NCBI GenBank assembly: GCA_014380545.1
Contig: JACMJP010000445.1
Location: 1 to 11,409, forward strand
Length of the DNA stretch: 11,409 nucleotides
Direction of reading: 5' to 3'
DNA from: Chitinophagales bacterium
Lineage (GTDB): Bacteria > Bacteroidota > Bacteroidia > Chitinophagales > BACL12
Below are positions 1 through 7,325 of this stretch, in pieces (the stretch's first letter is position 1; each line of letters begins with the position of its first letter). The position numbers were made by a program, and so were the translations under genes. The notes under the pieces were generated by a model. That model ran no database searches. It saw only the letters and a list, made by a program, of their open reading frames with translations, and was not told the origin of the DNA.

Positions 1-591
1 ATTGAGCATATCGAAATTAATTTTTCTTGTGCAGGGTTCACAACCGATACTTACATATCCCTTTTCATCAAGCGGATGGTTGGGGATATTATTTTCATTT
101 ATGTAATCATAGATCATTTTACTTTTCCATTGCAACATAGGATGATAGCGTTTTGCTTTGCGGGTTGTTTTTTCTTCTGTGTGAAATGTTTTTCTGTTTT
201 CATTTTGATCTGCCCGCACACCATTTATCCAGATATCAAAAAAATCGAGCATTGGCTCCAAGGGCTGAATTTTATTTAAATAACAACAATAATCAGGATC
301 GCTGGTAAATAATAATCTGCCATGTTCATCTGTCTGCAATGATTTAGGCGCTGATGAAAAAAGATCAACCGTACTTAATGAGAATAATTTTGTTATCTGC
401 TCTTTGTATTGAATTGTTTCAGGAAAATGGAATCCTGTATTGAGAAAATATACGGGGATAGTGTTATCAATCTTTGAAATGATGTGTAATAAAACAGTGC
501 TGTGTGTTTGAAATGATGAGCTTGTGAAAAGAGATTTTCCTTCTGTCCTGTATTGTTCAATTTTGTTTTTTATTTCTTCTATGTAGTTCAT
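1..591 (-). CDS. cysH: Assimilatory APS/PAPS reductase CysH, 3' end missing
   Basis: Reduces adenylyl sulfate (or PAPS) to sulfite with thiol electrons in cytoplasmic sulfate assimilation. The frame runs from ATG at 591 to the window edge without a stop, giving 197 residues; family members are usually about 230-250, so a few dozen C-terminal residues are missing. Seen in order: a nucleotide-binding loop TSSSFQTHSTVLLH (23-36), LNTGFHFPET (50-59), a Cys-Cys pair in DPDYCCYLNKIQPL (98-111), WINGVRADQ (121-129), then HPLDEKGYVSIGCEPCT (172-188). The pair C102/C103 plus C184-x2-C187 is the four-cysteine set that holds a [4Fe-4S] cluster in the APS-reductase type, which favours APS as substrate. 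The usual Arg-Lys after the Cys pair is Asn-Lys here. No TAnnTTTG promoter box was found just upstream. It lies 159 bases downstream of the LutA-like gene on the same strand, so cotranscription is possible but unproven. No other sulfate genes are visible. The family call is firm; APS versus PAPS is inferred. Confidence 0.9.
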   Translation of the reverse strand, partial: MNYIEEIKNKIEQYRTEGKSLFTSSSFQTHSTVLLHIISKIDNTIPVYFLNTGFHFPETIQYKEQITKLFSLSTVDLFSSAPKSLQTDEHGRLLFTSDPDYCCYLNKIQPLEPMLDFFDIWINGVRADQNENRKTFHTEEKTTRKAKRYHPMLQWKSKMIYDYINENNIPNHPLDEKGYVSIGCEPCTRKINFDMLN

Positions 592-661
592 TTAATTCTT
601 TTATTTAAGTCCATGACACATCCTATTCGTAAAGGGAATCATCCGGGCAATAATATTTTAG

Positions 662-736
662 GGTTACAAGGTTGTAAGCGATTGAAAGGTTCAAAGCTTC
701 CTTTGCATAAAAAAATAAATAACCTTGGGAACCTTT
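662..736. repeat. Nested inverted and short direct repeats between cysH and the LutA-like gene
   Basis: In the 159-base spacer, GGTTACAAGGTT (662-673) is nearly the inverse of AACCTTGGGAACC (721-733). AAAGGTTC (685-692) is a perfect inverse of GAACCTTT (729-736). A small hairpin CAAAG-CTTC-CTTTG lies between them. The motif GGTT followed by an A-rich tail also recurs directly (662, 671, 688). The RNA could fold in more than one way. There is no T-run that would make a standard terminator. It may be a remnant of a small dispersed repeat or a processing or attenuation structure between the two same-strand genes. The function is unknown. The rest of the 592-750 spacer shows nothing else recognisable. 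Confidence 0.4.
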
Positions 737-750
737 TAAACCATGTAAAC

Positions 751-1482
751 TTATTTAATACTCTCCGCCAGCAGATCAGCAATATGCATTACTTTAATAT
801 TTTTATTTTGCTTTTTAGCATAAGCATCAATGTGCATTAAACAGGAATAATCGGTTGAAACAATATATTCTGCTCCTGTATCAACTGCATTTTGTACTTT
901 ACTATCTGCCATGCCTGTTGAAATGGGTTCAAATTTTACTGCGAATGTTCCGCCGAAGCCGCAACATGTTTCGCAATCTTTCATTTCAATAATTTCTATT
1001 CCTTCAATATTATTTAATAAAGTTCTGGGTGCAGTTTTAATATTACACTCCCTTAATGCGCCACAGGCATCATGGTAAGTAATTTTTCCTTTAAATTTTC
1101 CGCCGAGGTTTTCTACCTTCAATACATCTACCATAAATTCGCTGAACTCAAATAAATTTTTGCGCAGTGTTTTATAATAATTATGCAGGGGTGTATTTTC
1201 ATATAACTCATTATAAAAATTTCTCACAAAACCTGTACATGAACCGGAGGGGGAAACAACATACCGTTCCGTAGAAAAATCAGCAATGAATTTTTTTCCA
1301 ACTTCTTCCATCTCATCCCAAAAGCCGGCATTAAATGCAGGTTGCCCGCAACATGTTTGATTGGGATTATAGTGCACCTTACATCCGGCTTTCTCTAATA
1401 CTTTCACCATATTAAATCCTGTTTCAGGAAATAGCTGGTCAATAAAGCAGGGAATAAAAATATCTACCTCGGTTTTTTTCAT
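751..1482 (-). CDS. lutA: LutA/YkgE-family (Fe-S)-binding protein with two CCG domains
   Basis: Cysteine-rich protein of the family that includes LutA of the LutABC lactate-oxidation complex and related glycolate oxidase/heterodisulfide reductase subunits; it is thought to carry Fe-S centres in electron transfer. The 243 residues match the usual length of about 240. Domain 1 has C12, C44-C45-G46 and PSGSC ending at C82. Domain 2 has C140 in YHDACG, C173-C174-G175 in CETCCGFGG and C214 in STDYSCL. This is the full double CCG pattern, so both sites look intact. I chose ATG at 1482; an in-frame TTG at 1491 would add three residues, but it falls inside a likely promoter box. LutA is normally followed by LutB and LutC. 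Here the downstream neighbour is cysH and the upstream neighbour is a DoxX-like gene, so the partners are absent or elsewhere. The family call is firm; a role in lactate use is only by analogy. Confidence 0.85.
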   Translation of the reverse strand: MKKTEVDIFIPCFIDQLFPETGFNMVKVLEKAGCKVHYNPNQTCCGQPAFNAGFWDEMEEVGKKFIADFSTERYVVSPSGSCTGFVRNFYNELYENTPLHNYYKTLRKNLFEFSEFMVDVLKVENLGGKFKGKITYHDACGALRECNIKTAPRTLLNNIEGIEIIEMKDCETCCGFGGTFAVKFEPISTGMADSKVQNAVDTGAEYIVSTDYSCLMHIDAYAKKQNKNIKVMHIADLLAESIK

Positions 1483-1488
1483 GCTGCA

Positions 1489-1496
1489 CAAAAGTA
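1489..1496 (-). promoter_or_regulatory. Candidate -7 box TACTTTTG for the LutA-like gene
   Basis: Read on the minus strand this is TACTTTTG, a full match to the Bacteroidota -7 consensus TAnnTTTG. It ends 6 bases before the ATG at 1482, so transcription would begin almost at the start codon. No convincing -33 TTG element was seen at the usual spacing, so the call rests on one box. The rest of the 1483-1609 spacer shows no clear terminator or other site. Confidence 0.4.
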
Positions 1497-1609
1497 TAGA
1501 GAGAAAAACAAATCATATTTGCTTAATATACACACTCATTATTTTGACGCTGCAAATTCCATTGCGGAATAAAATTACTTCGTATTAATTCTCACAAGAA
1601 TGGGCAGGT

Positions 1610-3046
1610 TTATTTATCTTTTACCACCACAACCTCCACATCTTCTATAGGTGCACCCCTGTATTGATATTCTTCATGGTTGTTGCTGTTGAGTGTAACA
1701 CTTATTTCGTGGGTGCCGGGAGGCAGGTCATCAAGATAATACCAGTTACTGTAAATTCTCGCATGTTTTTGTCCGTCAACATGCAGATGCGCATGCCCGT
1801 GACCCATAACATCAATTTTGTTTGCATCCTCCGGAGTGAATGTAAAATTATTTGTTCTTATTTCTATGTTATATCCACCCATGGGGTCTTCTTTCACTTC
1901 TATGGAAACAGATGGAATTTCATCTTTTGGAATTCCGGCCAATTCAATTTGTGAATTATGGTGCTCGGGTTTATTGGAAAGGAATTTTTGTTTGCGGTCA
2001 TATTTATCCTGAGCCATTAAATGATACAAGGAAATCAGTATTAAAAACAGGATAATGAAAACAATATTGTTAAATGCAATACGCTTATAAATGTTTTTAA
2101 ATACAGATGTCACCTTATTATAAACTAACCCCGGTCCCTCGAGCAGGAAAACAATTAAACATCCGTGAATTAATGTATGCCCGATCACTTCTATTTTGCC
2201 AAAAATAGTTGTCGTTAAAAAAAAGATAGCAGAAATAATTACCGCAAGCGGACGCTGTAATAAACACACAAGTAATAAATAACCCAGGCTGAATTCAACA
2301 AATGCAACAGATAACACAAAGAAATTATAATTTAATCCCATTGAAAGCCCCGGATGATTTTTTAAAAGATATAGAGACCAGTCAGGATAAATAAATTTTT
2401 CAAGTGCTACCCAGCATAAAGAAAATCCAACAGAAATATATAAAAATGTAAGACCAGATAATTGCAACCTTGTATTTTTATTTCCCCTTACAGCAAGATA
2501 ATATCCGCATCCCATAAAAAGGAAATAATCAAGCATATGAAAAGGGTCAAAAATAAAATTGGATAAAATATACAGGATCATCATGCCGATGCCTGCATAC
2601 GGAACGGTTCTGGGAATAAGTAAGAGAAATGCAAGAATAAACTGAAACCAGCCAATCAGTAGCCAATCTTCCGGAACCTTTAATGTTGGGGCAAGTATTG
2701 CATCACCCTGCCATGATAACAACAACAACATAGCTGAAGCAACCCGCATTACGATCAACCCGTAATCTTTTCTTTGTTCAAGCCAGTTATTTAATCGCAG
2801 GTACCAGCCTGAACTGGAAATAGACTGATCAAAATATACCCCTAACGAAATAATAACAAGACAAGCTGCCAGCAGAATAATAAACATTTGGTTTACTATC
2901 TCTCCGAGTGTAAGCGGGCGGTCAGCGTAACTACCTGAAGTAAACCATTTTACATGGGCATCAGCCACCTGGGTGCCTGCAAAAAATATAATGATGCAGG
3001 CAAGTGCATATTTATAAAACGGTAAATGAATATGTACCCTTTTCAT
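1610..3046 (-). CDS. DoxX-like polytopic membrane protein with His-rich C-terminal domain
   Basis: A 478-residue inner-membrane protein of unknown exact function. Residues 1-30 look like a signal peptide ending in ADA, followed by HVKWF, so cleavage would leave His31 as the mature N-terminus. About nine or ten hydrophobic segments follow (near 53-72, 97-113, 128-144, 148-166, 171-187, 197-215, 241-263, 266-283, 288-303, 326-345), in a pattern like DoxX-family proteins, including GKIEVIGHTLIHG around 283-295. The tail from about 346 to 478 is soluble. It contains GHGHAHLHVDG (415-425), NWYYLDDLPPGTHE and a further His at 457, a beta-rich domain seen in other secreted bacterial proteins and plausibly metal-binding. 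The start at 3046 is supported by a -7 box just upstream and the signal peptide directly after it. The gene is divergent from the sensor kinase gene. Copper or other metal handling is an inference from the histidines, not a demonstrated role. Confidence 0.75.
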   Translation of the reverse strand: MKRVHIHLPFYKYALACIIIFFAGTQVADAHVKWFTSGSYADRPLTLGEIVNQMFIILLAACLVIISLGVYFDQSISSSGWYLRLNNWLEQRKDYGLIVMRVASAMLLLLSWQGDAILAPTLKVPEDWLLIGWFQFILAFLLLIPRTVPYAGIGMMILYILSNFIFDPFHMLDYFLFMGCGYYLAVRGNKNTRLQLSGLTFLYISVGFSLCWVALEKFIYPDWSLYLLKNHPGLSMGLNYNFFVLSVAFVEFSLGYLLLVCLLQRPLAVIISAIFFLTTTIFGKIEVIGHTLIHGCLIVFLLEGPGLVYNKVTSVFKNIYKRIAFNNIVFIILFLILISLYHLMAQDKYDRKQKFLSNKPEHHNSQIELAGIPKDEIPSVSIEVKEDPMGGYNIEIRTNNFTFTPEDANKIDVMGHGHAHLHVDGQKHARIYSNWYYLDDLPPGTHEISVTLNSNNHEEYQYRGAPIEDVEVVVVKDK

Positions 3047-3059
3047 TTGAGCAATGCGG

Positions 3060-3067
3060 CAAATTTA
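3060..3067 (-). promoter_or_regulatory. Candidate -7 box TAAATTTG for the DoxX-like gene
   Basis: On the minus strand this reads TAAATTTG, a full match to TAnnTTTG. It ends 13 bases before the ATG at 3046, giving a predicted leader of under ten bases. No good -33 element lies about 20 bases upstream of it. Confidence 0.4.
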
Positions 3068-3113
3068 ATTATATATCAATATGCATAATAGCTTTATTTC
3101 AAGACGATGTTGC

Positions 3114-3170
3114 GTATAAGTGCTTTTACTATACAAAATCACAACTCTCAGTGTGTATAAGTAAACTTAT
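3114..3170. promoter_or_regulatory. Pair of GTATAAGT palindromes, candidate operators
   Basis: GTATAAGT occurs at 3114-3121 and again at 3155-3162, 41 bases apart, close to four helical turns. Each copy is followed by an inverted half: ACTATAC at 3128-3134 (one base short of a perfect inverse) and ACTTAT at 3165-3170 (ATAAGT-AA-ACTTAT is a perfect 14-base palindrome). The second lies inside the spacer of the predicted kinase promoter. The sites sit between two divergent genes, so a dimeric regulator bound here could act on both. The regulator is unknown. Confidence 0.4.
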
Positions 3171-3184
3171 TCAGTCTAATTTTG
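3152..3184 (+). promoter_or_regulatory. Candidate promoter of the hybrid sensor kinase gene
   Basis: TAATTTTG at 3177-3184 matches the Bacteroidota -7 consensus TAnnTTTG. TGTG at 3152-3155, 21 bases upstream, is one mismatch from the -33 TTTG element. Transcription would start near 3190, leaving a leader of about 45 bases before the ATG at 3234. No Shine-Dalgarno sequence is seen. Confidence 0.45.
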
Positions 3185-3233
3185 TATTTTTAGAAGTAAA
3201 ATCTAAGCACAATATTTACGTTGTTAAGAACAC

Positions 3234-5864
3234 ATGCAGCCAATAAAATTAAAATTAACGTTTGCATTTCTCATCAGTCTTGCTGCCATTGGTACAGCAG
3301 TATATTTTGCATATACAAGCTTTAGTAATCTTGAGGAATCTGTGCGGGTATTAGCCAAACCTGATTCTACAGTAAAAATGCTTAATGATGTAGTGAATAA
3401 TCTTATAGCATCAGAAAATGAAATGCGTATTTACAGTATTAATGTTGAAGAAGAGGCACTTGATAATTATATTAGCCACATGGATTCCATAAATACCCTA
3501 TTGGATACATTACGCAGCTTACCTTCTTTTACCGCTATAAACAAAGATGAAATTGATACTTTGCTTGATCTGCTGCAGAGCAAAGCTGATCTTATGTATG
3601 TATTAGTTGCAATAAAAAACGATCCGGGAGCAAAGCAGCTTGCCACAAAAGCTATGGATGAAGTAAGTACTGCAATAAATGAAACGGATGCACTTACAAA
3701 AAAATATACAGATTCTATAAGAAATGCGATACCTGATATAAAAGAATCTACTCTCATTGAACAATCTGCCGATACAACACAAACAGAAAATGAAAAAAAA
3801 GAAAAAAAACTGCTTGGTATCTTTAAAGTAAAAAACAAACCGAAGAAGGTTAAAAATACATCTGAGGAAAATACCGCTGCTGAAACACAAACAGAAACCG
3901 AAACACCAACGGTGGAAAGTGATGCAATAGCAAGTAATCCGACTGTTGATCCTGATGAATTACGGCAAATACTTTACGTTCTAAGCAAAGAAGAAGATCG
4001 TTATGCACAAAAGTTATCTAAGCAGGAACTTGATATAATAGCGGGAGATAAAATTATTATGGGCAAGATCAGAAGAATTATTTCTGATGCTGAAAAATTT
4101 CAGCGAAATATGATAACTGAAAATGTGCAGAAGGCTTCAGAGAAAGCAAAACAATCCTCATCCATCATATTTGGAATTTCATTAGCTGCATTACTTGCAG
4201 GAATTATTTTTATGGGTATTATTATTAGTGATATTAATAAAAGTAATAAGTATAAAACAGAATTGGAAACGGCAAAAGATAATGCAGAATATCATGCTAA
4301 GGCGAAAGAAATATTTCTTGCAAACATGAGCCACGAGATACGCACACCTTTAAATGCAATTATAGGTTTTTCAGAACAACTGCAATTTACTGATCTGAAA
4401 GAAGACCAGGATGAATACTTGCAGGCTGTGCAGGGTGCATCAGAACATTTATTAAATATTGTTAATGATATTCTCGATCTCACAAAAATTGAAGCAGGAA
4501 AAATAATTGTACAAAAAAATATTTTTTCAGTAGCAGATGTAATTGGTGAAGTTGCGCATATTATGCAGGTGAAGGCAAATGAAAAAAGAATTGGGCTTGA
4601 ATATTTTTATGATGAAGAAAGTAATAACCTTGTGAGAGGTGATGATTTCAGATTAAAACAGGTATTGTATAACCTCATTGGTAATGCAATAAAATTTACG
4701 CATCAGGGGCTTGTAAGAATTACAAGTAATGCTCTTACAGATGATCCTTATATGCATTTTACAATTGAAATAAAAGATTCAGGTATAGGTATTTCAGAGG
4801 AAAAATTAAAAAATATTTTTGATGATTTTACACAGGCTGATGCTACAACTACAAAAAGATATGGTGGAACAGGACTGGGTTTATCTATTTCAAAAAAATT
4901 AATAGAATTACAAAATGGAAGTATAGCTGTGTCAAGTTTGGAAGGTGAAGGATCTGTATTTACTATTCGCATGCGTTATCGTATTCCGAGTGATAAACAA
5001 ATTGCCGCCTTTACAAAAGAAACACAATCGCATCAAATTATTCCGGCAGAAACGCATATACTTGTAGTGGATGATGAGCCATTTAATTTATCGCTTGCTG
5101 CTGTTATTTTCAAAAAACATAATATTACAAACACCTGTGTTTCTTCTGCACTTGATGCATTAAAATTATTTGAAACTACAAAGTTTGATATTGTTTTTGC
5201 AGATCTGCATATGCCCGAAGAAGACGGATTTTCATTTGCAAAAAAGATAAGATCAATAAACAGGAAAATTCCTTTAATTGCAATGACGGCAAATGTGATG
5301 CATGATGAGCGGGAACTCTTAACCGCTTCAGGTTTTAATGATATAATTACAAAACCCTATAGGGAGCAGGATTTTATTAATAAAATAATTGCATGGGCAA
5401 ATAATAGTGATCCTGATTACGGAATAAATTATGAACTGATAAAACAAAATGGAATTGCAGAACATACAAATCATAAAGAAGTAATTCCCGAAAATGATTT
5501 TCTAAAGTCCGGTTCTTACAGCCTTGATGAAATAGTTTTATTTACTGCCGCTGATGACCAGTTAATGTTATCAGTAATACACTCATTTGTTGAAAGCAAT
5601 AAAATAAACCTGGAAGTTCTTTCCGTTCATTTTAAAAATAAAGATATAAGGGGAATTAATAATATTACGCATAAAATGTTGCCGGGATATAATCATTTCA
5701 GAATACATACATTAATACCAGTTCTAAAAAAATTAGAAATTATGCAAACTATACACGAAACAGAATTGCAAAAAGAAATTGACCTTATTAAAATAGTAAG
5801 CGAAAATATATTTGTTGAACTTACAGCAGAAATAAAAAGACTGGAAGAAAAACAACCTGCTTAA
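3234..5864 (+). CDS. Hybrid sensor histidine kinase with REC and C-terminal Hpt domain
   Basis: An 876-residue membrane sensor that should autophosphorylate and pass phosphate through an internal relay. Transmembrane segments lie at about 7-27 and 310-332, with an extracytoplasmic, mostly helical region of about 280 residues between them; no named sensor domain was recognised. A Lys-rich then Glu/Thr-rich low-complexity stretch (about 183-240) interrupts it. HisKA: NMSHEIRTPLNA with phospho-acceptor H367. HATPase: N box NLIGNAIKFT (480-489), DSGIGI (515-520), GGTGLGL (544-550). REC (about 606-722): VVDDE at 611-615, phospho-acceptor D657 in FADLHMPEEDG, T685, K707. The C-terminal part (about 765-876) is helical with NITHKMLPGY, matching an Hpt phosphotransfer motif with H813. 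All catalytic residues I can check are present. The ATG at 3234 is followed directly by a charged residue and the first membrane helix. The next gene converges with a 5-base gap and encodes the likely partner regulator. The signal sensed is unknown. Confidence 0.93.
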   Translation: MQPIKLKLTFAFLISLAAIGTAVYFAYTSFSNLEESVRVLAKPDSTVKMLNDVVNNLIASENEMRIYSINVEEEALDNYISHMDSINTLLDTLRSLPSFTAINKDEIDTLLDLLQSKADLMYVLVAIKNDPGAKQLATKAMDEVSTAINETDALTKKYTDSIRNAIPDIKESTLIEQSADTTQTENEKKEKKLLGIFKVKNKPKKVKNTSEENTAAETQTETETPTVESDAIASNPTVDPDELRQILYVLSKEEDRYAQKLSKQELDIIAGDKIIMGKIRRIISDAEKFQRNMITENVQKASEKAKQSSSIIFGISLAALLAGIIFMGIIISDINKSNKYKTELETAKDNAEYHAKAKEIFLANMSHEIRTPLNAIIGFSEQLQFTDLKEDQDEYLQAVQGASEHLLNIVNDILDLTKIEAGKIIVQKNIFSVADVIGEVAHIMQVKANEKRIGLEYFYDEESNNLVRGDDFRLKQVLYNLIGNAIKFTHQGLVRITSNALTDDPYMHFTIEIKDSGIGISEEKLKNIFDDFTQADATTTKRYGGTGLGLSISKKLIELQNGSIAVSSLEGEGSVFTIRMRYRIPSDKQIAAFTKETQSHQIIPAETHILVVDDEPFNLSLAAVIFKKHNITNTCVSSALDALKLFETTKFDIVFADLHMPEEDGFSFAKKIRSINRKIPLIAMTANVMHDERELLTASGFNDIITKPYREQDFINKIIAWANNSDPDYGINYELIKQNGIAEHTNHKEVIPENDFLKSGSYSLDEIVLFTAADDQLMLSVIHSFVESNKINLEVLSVHFKNKDIRGINNITHKMLPGYNHFRIHTLIPVLKKLEIMQTIHETELQKEIDLIKIVSENIFVELTAEIKRLEEKQPA

Positions 5865-5869
5865 AAACA

Positions 5870-7300
5870 TTACCCTTCCGAATGTAATATTTTATATTGT
5901 TTCATTTTATTATACAATGTCTTCCTGTCAATTTTCAATATTGTAGCAGCCTTGCTTTTATTATAATTCACTTTTATAAGTGTATTAATGATCATTTCCC
6001 GTTCTGTTTTTTCTGCTAAAGATTTAAGATCTGTTGGTGCTTCTGTTTGTACCGTTTGCATTGATTGATTATTCGTAGTATGTGCAGCCACATCTGTTCT
6101 GTTCTCAAAAACTATTTCATAAGGCAGTGTTTCTTTTTGAATATAATTTCCCTGTGTAAGTAATACAGATCTTCTTACAATATTTCTTACTTCCCGCAAA
6201 TTACCGGGCCATGAATATTTTCTGAAAATAGATAATACTTCCGCATCAAATCCGGCAATATCTTTTTCCAGTTCAGAATTTGCAAGATCAAGAAAATGTT
6301 GTGCAAAAACAATAATATCATCTCCCCTTTCCCGCAATGCAGGAACAAGTATTTTAAATTCATTTAACCTGTGATAAAGATCTTCCCTGAATGCACCTCT
6401 TTTTACCGCTTCTCCCAGATCTTCATTTGTTGCTACAATAATTCTTACATTCACTTCTACATCCTGGTTACCTCCTATTTTTCTAATTCTTCTTTCCTGT
6501 ATTGCCCTTAATAATTGTACCTGTACATCGTATGTAAGATTTCCAATTTCATCAAGAAATAATGTACCTCCATCAGCTGCAACAAACTGCCCGGTTTTAT
6601 CATGTATAGCCCCTGTAAATGATCCTTTCACATGGCCAAATAATTCGCTGGCCGCTAGTTCTTTTGATAATGCACCACAATCAATAGATATAAATGGGTT
6701 CTCTGATCTTTTGCTGTTAGCATGAATCATTTTTGCAACATATTCTTTTCCGGTCCCGCTTTCTCCCTGAATAATCACCGAAATATTTGTTGGAGAAACA
6801 AGACGGATATGATCATGAATTTTTGTTGACTGATCACTGGATCCTTCCACATAAATTAATCCTGATTGTTTTTTATTTTTATTGGAGAGTGGTGAAGGTG
6901 TTGTTTTAGTAACAGCTACATTATCTCCGACTTTTGCGTTGAGTGCATTTTTAATTGTCAATAATATTTCATCAGGATTAACAGGTTTTGTAACATATTC
7001 AAATGCGCCCATTTTCATTGCCTGCACTGCTATGCGTATATCTGCATAGCTTGTCATAATAATTACAGGTAACGCAGGTTTATCCTGTCTTATTGATTGC
7101 AACAGATCCAGCCCATTCACATCCGGCAATCTGAAATCACTTAATACAATGTCATATTTATTTTTTTGCACTTCATTCAGTCCTTCAGTACCTGAGAAAA
7201 CTGCTTCCACATCAAATTCTTTTTTTAATAGAAACCCTTTCAGCATTGTGCAAAATGTCGGGTCGTCATCAATAATTAAAACCTTGCTTCCCTTACTCAT
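5870..7300 (-). CDS. NtrC-family sigma-54-dependent response regulator
   Basis: A 476-residue transcription activator. REC domain (about 5-120): acidic D11-D13, phospho-acceptor D55 in LSDFRLPD, T83, K105. A linker of about 30 residues leads to the AAA+ domain (about 150-390): Walker A GESGTGKE (179-186), the sigma-54-contact loop GSFTGA (226-231, where most relatives have GAFTGA), Walker B TLFLDE (246-251), FREDLYHRL with the likely arginine finger region (304-312), and WPGNLRE (364-370). A Fis-type helix-turn-helix follows at the C-terminus (about 445-470, KAATILKIDRKTLYNKMKQY). Phosphorylation should drive oligomerisation, DNA binding at enhancers and ATP-dependent opening of sigma-54 promoters. 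The start at 7300 lies 25 bases after a good -7 box. The gene is tail-to-tail with the hybrid kinase gene, whose Hpt domain is the plausible phosphate donor. Target genes are not evident here. Confidence 0.95.
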   Translation of the reverse strand: MSKGSKVLIIDDDPTFCTMLKGFLLKKEFDVEAVFSGTEGLNEVQKNKYDIVLSDFRLPDVNGLDLLQSIRQDKPALPVIIMTSYADIRIAVQAMKMGAFEYVTKPVNPDEILLTIKNALNAKVGDNVAVTKTTPSPLSNKNKKQSGLIYVEGSSDQSTKIHDHIRLVSPTNISVIIQGESGTGKEYVAKMIHANSKRSENPFISIDCGALSKELAASELFGHVKGSFTGAIHDKTGQFVAADGGTLFLDEIGNLTYDVQVQLLRAIQERRIRKIGGNQDVEVNVRIIVATNEDLGEAVKRGAFREDLYHRLNEFKILVPALRERGDDIIVFAQHFLDLANSELEKDIAGFDAEVLSIFRKYSWPGNLREVRNIVRRSVLLTQGNYIQKETLPYEIVFENRTDVAAHTTNNQSMQTVQTEAPTDLKSLAEKTEREMIINTLIKVNYNKSKAATILKIDRKTLYNKMKQYKILHSEG

Positions 7301-7325
7301 ATAATATTTATGTACGTATTCGCTT

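Noticed and set aside
588..614. Eight-codon minus-strand reading frame ending in TGA that overlaps the cysH ATG
   Set aside because: The ATGA overlap looks like translational coupling, but a frame this short is expected by chance and there is no ribosome-binding signal.
553..840. Plus-strand open frame of 95 codons
   Set aside because: It overlaps the start of cysH and the end of the LutA-like gene on the opposite strand and the repeat-rich spacer. It has no recognisable motif, and its start lies inside cysH.
1527..1536. TATACACACT upstream of the LutA-like gene, the inverse of AGTGTGTATA at 3150-3159
   Set aside because: A shared ten-base word is expected by chance in an AT-rich window of this length, and the inverted half-sites of the 3114-3170 pair are missing here.
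3004..3246. Plus-strand open frame of 80 codons across the divergent spacer
   Set aside because: It begins inside the DoxX-like gene on the other strand and runs through the predicted promoters; the translated residues show no domain or conserved pattern.
3467..3890. Two minus-strand open frames within the kinase gene
   Set aside because: They are antisense shadows of the helical sensor region; the Phe/Ser-rich translations are the mirror of Lys/Glu codons.
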